A program made the position numbers and the translations under genes. The notes beneath the pieces are model-generated. The model made no database searches. It was given only the letters and a program-made list of their open reading frames with translations, and was not told where the DNA came from. Positions 24,886 to 32,102 of a DNA stretch of 64,000 nucleotides are shown piece by piece. Source of the DNA: Labilithrix sp. (GTDB lineage: Bacteria; Myxococcota_A; Polyangia; Polyangiales; Polyangiaceae); assembly GCA_019637155.1 (NCBI GenBank), contig JAHBWE010000026.1, positions 1 to 64,000 of the forward strand, written 5' to 3'. Each line of letters opens with the position of its first letter. Position 1 is the stretch's first letter.

Positions 24886-25365
24886 ATGATGACTTCACGG
24901 ACGAGGAAATTCGCTCTCGAGGCGCATCTCTTCGCGACATCCGGATGGCTTGGCGCCGTCGTCGCCTTCCTGGCGCTCGCGATCGGCGCGGCGCGCACTG
25001 AAGACGCGTCGACGTTAAGCGGCGCGTGCGTTGCGATGAACATCGTCGTCCGCTACGCCGTCGTGCCGTGCGCGTTCGCGTCGCTCGTCACGGGGGTCGT
25101 GTCGGCGGCGGGCACGAAGTGGGGGCTCCTCCAACACTACTGGGTCGTCGCGAAGCTCGTGCTCGTCATTCTCTGCACCGTCGTTCTCATGGCTCAACTC
25201 GGACCGATCGAACGGATCGCCGCCGCTGCCGCATCGGGACGCCCCGTTGGTCCCGAGCTGCATCGTCCCCTCGTCCACGGCGCGGGCGGTCTCGTCGTGC
25301 TCCTCATGGTGCAGGCGCTGAGCGTCTACAAACCGTGGGGACGGCTTCGCAAGAGCGCCGTCTGA
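24886..25365 (+). CDS. Four-helix membrane protein (DUF2269-like)
   Basis: A 159-residue integral membrane protein with four hydrophobic segments: WLGAVVAFLALAIGAA, VVRYAVVPCAFASLVTGVV, WVVAKLVLVILCTVVLMA and GGLVVLLMVQALSVY. The layout resembles DUF2269-type proteins. A second in-frame ATG follows the first. The gene is divergent from TetR and shares its operator region. Transport or redox function unknown. Confidence 0.75.
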   Translation: MMTSRTRKFALEAHLFATSGWLGAVVAFLALAIGAARTEDASTLSGACVAMNIVVRYAVVPCAFASLVTGVVSAAGTKWGLLQHYWVVAKLVLVILCTVVLMAQLGPIERIAAAAASGRPVGPELHRPLVHGAGGLVVLLMVQALSVYKPWGRLRKSAV

Positions 25366-25406
25366 GCGCTCGGCTCACCGTCCCTCGTCCCACGCGTCCT
25401 ACGCGT

Positions 25407-26021
25407 CTACTCGTTCGAACCGCCGTCCGAGGACGGCGGGTCTTCGTCGAAGTGCTCGAGGTACACGTCGGTGCCGTTCTCGACCGCGCTCAGGAGATAC
25501 CCGATCGCGGCGCTACGGCCCTTCGTGCGCGCAAGCTCACGGGCCGTTTCCTCGCGTTGCCAGAGCGTCGCCGCAAGCTGGATGACGATGTGGCTGAAGA
25601 CGTCGCGAAGCGGCCGCTTGTCGGCGGCCGGGCGAGGTACGACGCACCGGGCGAGATGCTGCCGGACGTCCGTGGTTTCGAACGACCATTGGCCGTCGTG
25701 CGGCCCGATGACGTGCGCGGCGAGCCCGTTTCGGATCGCTTGGATTTGCTCCGCGTCCTGGACTTCGTACGCAGTGATGAGACCCATCGCCTCGGAATAC
25801 TCGAGCACGGCGGAGAACATGCGGAGGCCCGATGGAACCTTCGCCACCTTTCCTTGCTCCGGTGGACGCAGCGTCGCGAGGACGAGCCCTTTCAGCGCCT
25901 CCTCGATCATCGCGCCGCCGACGAGAGCGGCCCCTCGGTCGCTCTCCTTCAGCAGGTTGTGGCGGACCTGTTCCCAGCGCCGCTTCGTCTTCTCGGAGAG
26001 GTCGCTCGAGTCCTTCGTCAT
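25407..26021 (-). CDS. MltR-like protein
   Basis: A 204-residue protein. SDRGAALVGGAMIEEALKGL followed by AIRNGLAAHVI matches the MltR (mannitol repressor) fold, a helical domain also seen in DUF4145-type proteins. No DNA-binding motif is evident, and no mannitol genes are nearby, so a mannitol role should not be assumed. The gene follows the His-rich lipoprotein gene on the minus strand, with nine bases between them. Confidence 0.6.
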   Translation of the reverse strand: MTKDSSDLSEKTKRRWEQVRHNLLKESDRGAALVGGAMIEEALKGLVLATLRPPEQGKVAKVPSGLRMFSAVLEYSEAMGLITAYEVQDAEQIQAIRNGLAAHVIGPHDGQWSFETTDVRQHLARCVVPRPAADKRPLRDVFSHIVIQLAATLWQREETARELARTKGRSAAIGYLLSAVENGTDVYLEHFDEDPPSSDGGSNE

Positions 26022-26030
26022 CGACCCACG

Positions 26031-26966
26031 TTACATCGCGGTCGCGCGAAGGACGAACGGGGCGGTGATGACGCGGTCGCCGCGCTTCACCTGCATGAAC
26101 ATCTTGTAGAGGCCAGCCTTCGGCAGGGTGACCTCGACGTCGAGGACCGACGCGGTCGACCCCGCCGCCGGAGGCGTCGTGCCGTGTCCGCCGTGTCCGC
26201 CGTGACCTGTCGCCGGGGCAGCAGGCATGTCGTGTCCGCCGTGTCCGCCATGTCCGCCGCTGCCGGCCGGCATGCCGTGAGCGTGGATGAACGTCGACGA
26301 GTCTTCCGAGAGGACGATGGCGTGACCCGGCATGCCGAGCCAGTCGACCATGTCCGTGGCGGGCGCGCCCGCGAGCGTCTTGATCGCGACCTTCAGGGTC
26401 GCCGCCATGCCCGGCATGATCATGCCGTGTGGGATCGGCTGGAGCTCGACCCGCGTGTCGTCCGCGATCGTGTAGCGAAGCGCGTTGCCGCTGAAGATGG
26501 GCCCTGCCGCGAGGTTCGGCGCGACGGCCGCGGCGCCCTCGGGCGCGAGCGACGACGTGCTCGTCTGAGCGGTCGCGGGGCCCTTCGGGTCGTACTCGAA
26601 GAACAGCTTGTACGGTTGCGACGCGGTGATCGGCGCATCGACGATGAGCGAGCCGTTCGCCTCGAGCGCCGGGTGCAGGTGGAGGAAGCTCTTCAGATCG
26701 GAGCTGACCGCCACGAAGTGCATCGGCTGCGTATGGAGGTCGTCGAACTCCTTCACCTGCCGGCCGTTGGGATCGACGACGCGCAGCGTGAGGCGCGAGG
26801 TCTCGCCGGCCTGGACGGGGTCCGCGGAGACCGCGACGCGATAGGTTCCATCTCCCGCGGGCGGCGCGATGATGTCCTGGACAGCGGCGCCTTCGGCGTC
26901 GACCTCGGTCGAGCAGGCTGCGGTGACAAGGACGAGCGCCGAGAGGGAAAGGTAGAGACCACGCAT
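26031..26966 (-). CDS. His-rich metal-binding lipoprotein
   Basis: A 311-residue exported protein. The signal peptide MRGLYLSLSALVLVTAACS has a lipobox ending at Cys18. Two beta domains resemble FixH/YtkA-type modules (SRLTLRVVDPNGRQVKEFDD; AATLKVAIKTLAG), with a His/Gly run GHGGHGGHDMP repeated near residue 265 and many Met (GMIMPGM), apt for copper. The ATG at 26966 is the only one with a signal peptide. A 17-bp dyad at 27046 lies in the divergent region towards the hydrolase-like gene. Confidence 0.8.
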   Translation of the reverse strand: MRGLYLSLSALVLVTAACSTEVDAEGAAVQDIIAPPAGDGTYRVAVSADPVQAGETSRLTLRVVDPNGRQVKEFDDLHTQPMHFVAVSSDLKSFLHLHPALEANGSLIVDAPITASQPYKLFFEYDPKGPATAQTSTSSLAPEGAAAVAPNLAAGPIFSGNALRYTIADDTRVELQPIPHGMIMPGMAATLKVAIKTLAGAPATDMVDWLGMPGHAIVLSEDSSTFIHAHGMPAGSGGHGGHGGHDMPAAPATGHGGHGGHGTTPPAAGSTASVLDVEVTLPKAGLYKMFMQVKRGDRVITAPFVLRATAM

Positions 26967-27045
26967 GGCGGGGTACGTAGCATGATGTCCTACACGCGCA
27001 ACCGCTTCTCGCGCGCTTAATTGTATGATTTTGCGAAAGAAAACT

Positions 27046-27062
27046 GTAACCGAGCCGGTTAC
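27046..27062. promoter_or_regulatory. 17-bp dyad GTRACNNNGCCGGTYAC, copy A
   Basis: GTAACCGAGCCGGTTAC, with 7-bp perfect arms, lies between the His-rich lipoprotein (start 26966) and the hydrolase-like gene (start 27123). It belongs to a set of five copies in the metal island. Probable regulator-binding site. Confidence 0.7.
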
Positions 27063-27122
27063 GGTGCCTTCGATCCTTCGACCTGCCAAGCGTCGGCAGC
27101 GGACGAGGCATACTCGCCGGCG

Positions 27123-27962
27123 ATGCACCGGATCGCGTACGCCGGCTTGGATGGCTGTCCGCTCGCCGCATTTGCGACGCATCTTCCGACGGACCGGCCT
27201 TCGGATCTTCCGCTCCTCGTCCTGATGCACGGCGGCGGGCCGGACCACCGCAGCCTCGTGCCTTTGAGCGAGCGTCTCGCGAGCGAAGCGGTGGTGGTGC
27301 TTCCGGACGTGCGCGGTTATGGCGCGTCGATCTGTCGTGACCCGACTCGACACACGTGGGCACGTTACGTCGACGACGTCGTCGCGCTCCTCGACGCGTT
27401 GCGCGTCGACCGCGCGATCATCGGAGGCGCCGGGCTCGGGACGACGATTAGCCTCCGAACCGCGGTCGCGCACCCCGAGCGCGTCTCGGGGCTCGTCCTC
27501 ATCAGCGTCGAGGACATCGAGGACGACGCAGCGAAAGCAGCGGAGACCGCGTTCATGGACGCATTTGCAGAGCGCGCGCGAACGGGCGGAATCAACGCGG
27601 CCTGGGCTCCCATCCTTCCGGAGCTGTCGCCCGTCATCGGAACGATGGTGCGGGAGGCGATCGACGACATGGATGTCGCGAGCATCGCCGCAGCCGCTCA
27701 CATCGGTCATGACCGCGCGTTCAAGGGGCCGGAGGAGCTTTACGGCCTCCCGATGCCTGCTCTCCTCTTCGCCGGCGGAGACTGGCGCCATCCGGCCGCG
27801 CTCGCGAGGAACCTTGCGGAGCGTTTGCCGCGCGCACGACTCGGCACGGCGACGATGTCGAACGCGCTCCGAACGGCGAGCGACTTCGCGGATGAATTCG
27901 CGCCCGAGATTATCGAGTTCCTGCGAGAGCTTCGTGAACGCCCGAAAGCGGAGCGCCGATGA
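27123..27962 (+). CDS. Alpha/beta-hydrolase fold protein lacking the Ser nucleophile
   Basis: A 279-residue protein with the alpha/beta-hydrolase layout: oxyanion region LVLMHGGGPDHRSL, VVVLPDVRGYGAS, then the elbow AIIGGAGLGTT, where G-X-S-X-G reads G-G-A-G-L, so the nucleophilic Ser is Ala. The late His region (FAGGDWRHPAAL) also differs from a normal Asp/His pair. It is translationally coupled (ATGA) to the PepSY gene. Either a non-catalytic binding protein or an enzyme with altered chemistry. Confidence 0.75.
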   Translation: MHRIAYAGLDGCPLAAFATHLPTDRPSDLPLLVLMHGGGPDHRSLVPLSERLASEAVVVLPDVRGYGASICRDPTRHTWARYVDDVVALLDALRVDRAIIGGAGLGTTISLRTAVAHPERVSGLVLISVEDIEDDAAKAAETAFMDAFAERARTGGINAAWAPILPELSPVIGTMVREAIDDMDVASIAAAAHIGHDRAFKGPEELYGLPMPALLFAGGDWRHPAALARNLAERLPRARLGTATMSNALRTASDFADEFAPEIIEFLRELRERPKAERR

Positions 27963-28699
27963 ACCGCCGCCTCTACGCCCTCCACCGCTGGCTCTCCGCC
28001 GTCGCCGTCCTGCAGATGCTCGCGTGGATGGTCTCCGGATTGTTCTTCGCAGCCGTGCCGAAAGAACGCGTCATGGGGCCGAGCACCCAAGGCGTTCCGC
28101 CGAGCGGCCTCGACGTCTCGGGGATGCTGTCCGCCGAGGAGCTCGCTCGGGCTGCCCGCGCCAACGGGGTCGGGGAGGTGCGCAAGATCGAGGTGCGCAC
28201 GATCGGCGGGGCGCCACGCGTGGTGATCACCGGCTCGCTATCGCGTATCCGCCTTGACCCTCGGACCGCAGCGTCGGTGCCCGTCGAGCGCGACGAGGCC
28301 ATCGCGATCGCGAAGGCGGACCAAGGCTCCGTGGCCGTCGACGCGAGCGCCGAGTCGGTCGCGCGAGACGCACCGATCGAGTATCGCGACAAGCCACTGC
28401 CTGCGTGGCGTGTGGTGCTCGCCGATGGCAAAGGCACCGCGATCTGGGTGGATGCCGTCTCCGGCGACGTGACCGCGCGGCGGAACGACACATGGCGCAT
28501 CTACGATTTCTTCTGGAGCCTCCACACGATGACCTACTGGGATCGTACGAACTACCGGTCCACGCTGCTCGTCGTGGCGGCAAGCATCGGTCTTCTCGTG
28601 ACGATCAGCGGCGGCGTCCTGTGGGGGACACGTATCGCGCGTTCGATGAGGCGGGTCACCGCTCGCGATAGTCGTCCGCGCGAAGACCGTAGCGTTTGA
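27959..28699 (+). CDS. PepSY-domain membrane protein
   Basis: A 246-residue protein with an N-terminal membrane helix (LSAVAVLQMLAWMVSGLFFA) and a C-terminal one (STLLVVAASIGLLVTISGGV). PepSY-like repeats lie between (RDEAIAIAKADQGSV; LPAWRVVLADGKGTAIWVDA). This is the layout of PepSY-associated TM proteins linked to iron or copper reduction. Its start overlaps the hydrolase-like gene by four bases, and its end overlaps the convergent response regulator gene by 44 bases. Confidence 0.8.
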   Translation: MNRRLYALHRWLSAVAVLQMLAWMVSGLFFAAVPKERVMGPSTQGVPPSGLDVSGMLSAEELARAARANGVGEVRKIEVRTIGGAPRVVITGSLSRIRLDPRTAASVPVERDEAIAIAKADQGSVAVDASAESVARDAPIEYRDKPLPAWRVVLADGKGTAIWVDAVSGDVTARRNDTWRIYDFFWSLHTMTYWDRTNYRSTLLVVAASIGLLVTISGGVLWGTRIARSMRRVTARDSRPREDRSV

Positions 28700-29927
28700 G
28701 CAGACGATGCACGCTCTCGCGCTCGACGCCGGCACGCTCCGCCGCCTGCGTGACGTTTCCTTTTACGGCCTTGAGGACGGCGATCAGGTATTCGCGCGTC
28801 ATGCGGTCACGCGAGAGCGCGAGCACCTCGCGGTACGTGAGGGTCGCGAGGTCCACCTCCGGCGGTTCACCGTCTTCGAGGATTTCTTCGGGCAACGCGG
28901 TCCGTAGAACCTCATTGCCTCGGGTGAGCGCCGCCGCGCGGGAGACGGCGTTCTCGAGCTGGCGAACGTTTCCCGGCCAAGAATATTGGTTCAACGCGGT
29001 GAGAGCGTCCTCGCTGAATCGAAGCACGCGCCCTTCGTCGATCGGCGCCGCGGCGAGGAATTCGTTTGCGAGCGGCACGATGTCTTCGCGGCGTTCGCGC
29101 AGCGGTGGGACGTGAATCGCGACGACATGGAGAAGGTAGAACAGGTCCTGGCGCAGGCGTCCGTCGGCGACAGCGGTCGCGGCGTCGTTCGTCGTCGCCG
29201 CGACGACGCGCACGTCGACCGTGGCCCGCTGCAGGGCATTCAAAAGCTTCGCCTGGAGCGGAAGAGAAAGCTCCGTGACGTTCGCGAGCAAGAGCGTGCC
29301 CGCGCGAGCAGCTTCAAACGGCGCTCGGAGGTCCTCCTCCGTAAGCGCGTCGCAGTCGAGCGCAACGAAGGGCCCCGGAGCACGCGCGCTGCGAGCGTGA
29401 ATCTCCGCAGCCACGAGCTTCTTCCCCGTCCCGGCCTCGCCCGTGATCAAGACGTTCGCTCGTGACGCCGCCGCCTGCGCGACCACGTCGACGACGGCTC
29501 GCATCGCGGGGCTCGCGGCGACGATCTTCCGCCCTTTCGGGACGCCGCGATTGCCGGCCTTCCCGCGCCGCGAAAGCGCGCCCCGAATCGCATCCATCGC
29601 GTCGTCGGGGTCGAACGGCTTCGTCAGGTAGTGATGCGCGCCCGCCCGCAGCGCCTCGACCGCGTCGGGGACGGCGGCGAAGGCCGTCATCAGGATCACC
29701 TCGACGTCCGGGTACAAGGTCTTGATTTGCTTGAGGACAGCGAGGCCATCCATGCCCGGCATCTTCACGTCGCAAACCACGACGTCGACGCTCTCACGCG
29801 CGAGGAGGCGCAGTGCTTCTTCCCCATTCGCCGCAGTGAGAAGATCGAGCTCAGTGCCCGCCAGCCTTCGGAAGAGAGCATGGAAGTTGAGCTTGTCGTC
29901 GACGACGAGGACCCGCGGCTTGGCCAT
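28656..29927 (-). CDS. NtrC-type response regulator with degenerate AAA+ domain
   Basis: A 423-residue regulator: receiver domain (VLVVDDKLN; phospho-acceptor D53 in VVCDVKMPG; LTKPFDPDD), AAA+ region with Walker A GEAGTGKK, and a C-terminal Fis-type HTH (NVTQAAERAGVERESVHRLL). The sigma-54 contact loop GAFTGA is deleted, and Walker B, normally LFLDEI, reads LLLANV. It should therefore not remodel sigma-54 holoenzyme, and may act like the sigma-70-linked HupR. Start ATG 29927 overlaps the kinase stop. A 17-bp dyad upstream of the kinase gene suggests autoregulation. Confidence 0.9.
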   Translation of the reverse strand: MAKPRVLVVDDKLNFHALFRRLAGTELDLLTAANGEEALRLLARESVDVVVCDVKMPGMDGLAVLKQIKTLYPDVEVILMTAFAAVPDAVEALRAGAHHYLTKPFDPDDAMDAIRGALSRRGKAGNRGVPKGRKIVAASPAMRAVVDVVAQAAASRANVLITGEAGTGKKLVAAEIHARSARAPGPFVALDCDALTEEDLRAPFEAARAGTLLLANVTELSLPLQAKLLNALQRATVDVRVVAATTNDAATAVADGRLRQDLFYLLHVVAIHVPPLRERREDIVPLANEFLAAAPIDEGRVLRFSEDALTALNQYSWPGNVRQLENAVSRAAALTRGNEVLRTALPEEILEDGEPPEVDLATLTYREVLALSRDRMTREYLIAVLKAVKGNVTQAAERAGVERESVHRLLKRYGLRADDYRER

Positions 29928-31396
29928 CACGCAGCCCGCTTGCTCGCGTCGAGCGGCAACACGATCCGCATCGTCGTCCCGCCGGACGGTGCGTCGCCGC
30001 AGTCGATCGTTCCAGAATGCGCGTCGACGATTGCATGGGCGATCGCCAAGCCCAGCCCGACGCCGCCCGCTTTCGTCGTCACGAACGGCTCGAAGAGGCG
30101 GTTACGGACGTCGCGCGCGATCCCCGGCCCGTCGTCCGAGACCGTGACCTCGACCCCGGCGTCCCACGATCGCGCCACGACCGAAACGTGGCCGCCCGGC
30201 CGAACCGCTTCGGCCGCATTCGCTATCACGTTGGAGAAGACCTGGCGCAGCCGGCCCGGATCGCCGATGGCTGATATGGGACCGCCAGCGGGGACGACGA
30301 AGGAGATTTCGTCGAAGCGCCCGCTGCTTCGGAGGCGGTCCACGCACTCTTGCAGGAGCTTCACGACGTCGAACGTCTCCACGGCGAGCCCCTGCGGTCT
30401 TGCGAGATCGAGGAGGCCTTCGACGATGCGCTTGCACTGCTTCGTCTCCTCCTCGATCACGTCGAGGCCCTCGTCGTCGCGCCGATCCGAGCGGCGCATC
30501 GTCTTCACGAATCCGAGAATGACGCCGAGAGGGTTGTTGATCTCGTGCGCGACGCCGGCCGCGACCTGACCGATCGAGGCGAGCCGCTGCGCGCGGAGCA
30601 TCTCGTCGTGATGCCGCTGGAGGCTGGCCGCCATTTCGTGAACCCCTCGCGCGATCTCGGCAAACTCGTCGTGACCCTCGATGGGAATTCGCGCGTTGAG
30701 ATCACCGCGGCCGATGGCGCGCGTGCCATTGCGCAGCAGCGTCACCCGCGAGGCGATCCATCGCGTCGTCAGCGCCGCGCCGAGCGCCGCGAGGAAGGCC
30801 GCGAGCACGAAGCAGGTGACCGCGGTCGTGCGGGTGCGCTGGCGGACCGCGTCCGCGCGGGCGCGAGCCTCGATGGTTCGGCGCTCGAACCTCGTGTTGA
30901 GCGCGCCGATCTTCCGGAGTGCGTCGACGACGACGGCTTCGGTGCCGGCATGAAGTTGTCTCACCTCGTCCGCGCTGCCGCGGTCGATCGCCGCGAGCGT
31001 GAGGGTGTGGAACTCGTCGTCGTTGCGCTGGACGAGCGCGCCGATCAGGTCGACGTCCGAACGGTCTCGAGGTTCCTCGACGACGCCCAGGAGCGTCGCG
31101 ATCGCCTCGCGCGTCAGTCTCGCGATGTCTTCGTAGTGGCCGAGATGGGACCGGTTTCCTTCGATTATCGTGTGCGCCTGGTGGATGTACTGCTCGCGGA
31201 CGAGCGCCGAGACGCGATGTCCGGCGTCCTTCGCCCGATCGAAGCGCGCGACGTCCGCATCTGCCGCGTCGAGCCGTGTCGTCGCGTGCACCACGACGCC
31301 GAGCGTGATCGCGAAGAGCACCAGGTTCAGCGTGAACGCGATGGCCAACCGCCGGACGAGCGTGGAGCGTGTCGCCGTCGTCATCGCGCGTGCCAT
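29927..31396 (-). CDS. Membrane sensor histidine kinase
   Basis: A 489-residue kinase. Two membrane helices (about 17-36 and 190-210) enclose a helical periplasmic sensor of about 150 residues with several His (EQYIHQAHTIIEGNRSHLGH). A HAMP domain is followed by the phospho-acceptor H284 in GVAHEINNPLG, then HATPase motifs: N box NVIANAAEAV, DDGPGIA, and GGVGLGLAIAHA. It is first in the operon with the response regulator. The signal is unknown; the genomic context suggests a metal. Confidence 0.92.
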   Translation of the reverse strand: MARAMTTATRSTLVRRLAIAFTLNLVLFAITLGVVVHATTRLDAADADVARFDRAKDAGHRVSALVREQYIHQAHTIIEGNRSHLGHYEDIARLTREAIATLLGVVEEPRDRSDVDLIGALVQRNDDEFHTLTLAAIDRGSADEVRQLHAGTEAVVVDALRKIGALNTRFERRTIEARARADAVRQRTRTTAVTCFVLAAFLAALGAALTTRWIASRVTLLRNGTRAIGRGDLNARIPIEGHDEFAEIARGVHEMAASLQRHHDEMLRAQRLASIGQVAAGVAHEINNPLGVILGFVKTMRRSDRRDDEGLDVIEEETKQCKRIVEGLLDLARPQGLAVETFDVVKLLQECVDRLRSSGRFDEISFVVPAGGPISAIGDPGRLRQVFSNVIANAAEAVRPGGHVSVVARSWDAGVEVTVSDDGPGIARDVRNRLFEPFVTTKAGGVGLGLAIAHAIVDAHSGTIDCGDAPSGGTTMRIVLPLDASKRAA

Positions 31397-31437
31397 TCTA
31401 GGAATGGCTCCCGACGTCCCACGCGAAAGCGCCGTGT

Positions 31438-31454
31438 GTAACGCTGCCGGTCAC
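31438..31454. promoter_or_regulatory. 17-bp dyad GTRACNNNGCCGGTYAC, copy C
   Basis: GTAACGCTGCCGGTCAC, with extended symmetry GTGTAAC...GTCACAC, lies between the divergent histidine kinase (start 31396) and lipoprotein (start 31521) genes. Confidence 0.65.
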
Positions 31455-31520
31455 ACTCGCGAAGGCCCCGACGCGGCGGCTATTCTCGAGGCTCGGCCTG
31501 GTGCCGTCGGGGGTATGCCC

Positions 31521-32102
31521 ATGAAACGACTTGCCGTGACGCTCGTTGCGTTGATGACGAGCGCCATCGCGTGTGGCGGATCCGATGCGGAGGTCGCGAC
31601 GGGACCCGTCGCAGGCGCTGAGCGCGGGCCGTGCTTCGCGAATGGGACGTGCAACGCCGGTCTGCAGTGTCTGTCGAGCACGTGCGTCGCGGCCGGCTCG
31701 TCTTCCTCGAGCAGCGGGAGCGGAACCAGCACCAGCTCGAGCAGCTCCAGCTCCGGTGGACAGCCGCCACCCGAAGACGCCGGCAAGGACGCCGACGCCG
31801 CTCCGCAGAAATTCAACGACGCGGGCGACCCGTGTCCCGGCGCCGTCATCTTTCATCCCGGCACCGAGACGCGCGATGCGAACACGTCCGTTCCGTTCTC
31901 CGGACGTGGGCGGGATGCCAACTGCGTTCCGATCACCGGCGCGAAGCTCGTCTGGACCGACAGCATCGGCGGCGGCACGATCGGAACAGGCGAGACGTTC
32001 AATCACACGTTCACCGTGAAAGGCAGCCACACGATCACGCTGACCTCGACGGACGGCGCAGGCGCGTCGACGACGGCGACCGTCACGTTCACGATTCAGT
32101 GA
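31521..32102 (+). CDS. Cys-rich, Ser-linker lipoprotein
   Basis: A 193-residue lipoprotein. The signal peptide has the lipobox SAIAC (Cys at about 18). A Cys-rich module AERGPCFANGTCNAGLQCL follows, then a linker of about 35 residues made mostly of Ser, Gly and Thr. The C-terminal Ig/PKD-like domain ends in FTVKGSHTITLTSTDGAG. The start at 31521 is eight bases from GGGGG; an ATG six bases earlier is too close. This is the typical layout of myxobacterial surface lipoproteins. The end overlaps the convergent cusA-like gene by 14 bases. Confidence 0.75.
   Translation: MKRLAVTLVALMTSAIACGGSDAEVATGPVAGAERGPCFANGTCNAGLQCLSSTCVAAGSSSSSSGSGTSTSSSSSSSGGQPPPEDAGKDADAAPQKFNDAGDPCPGAVIFHPGTETRDANTSVPFSGRGRDANCVPITGAKLVWTDSIGGGTIGTGETFNHTFTVKGSHTITLTSTDGAGASTTATVTFTIQ

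Noticed and set aside
26161..26282. Short tandem repeats in the His-rich lipoprotein gene as a CRISPR-like array
   Set aside because: The repeats are codons for Gly-His runs within a coding frame and have no spacers.
25026..27020. Plus-strand frame open for 664 codons
   Set aside because: It is antisense to the MltR-like and His-rich lipoprotein genes, and its translation is Arg-rich without motifs. It results from high GC in the third codon position.
31438..31462. TGTAACG at the lipoprotein promoter as another ECF-type element
   Set aside because: The expected -10 box at 15 bases reads GCGAAGG. The sequence fits the 17-bp dyad instead.
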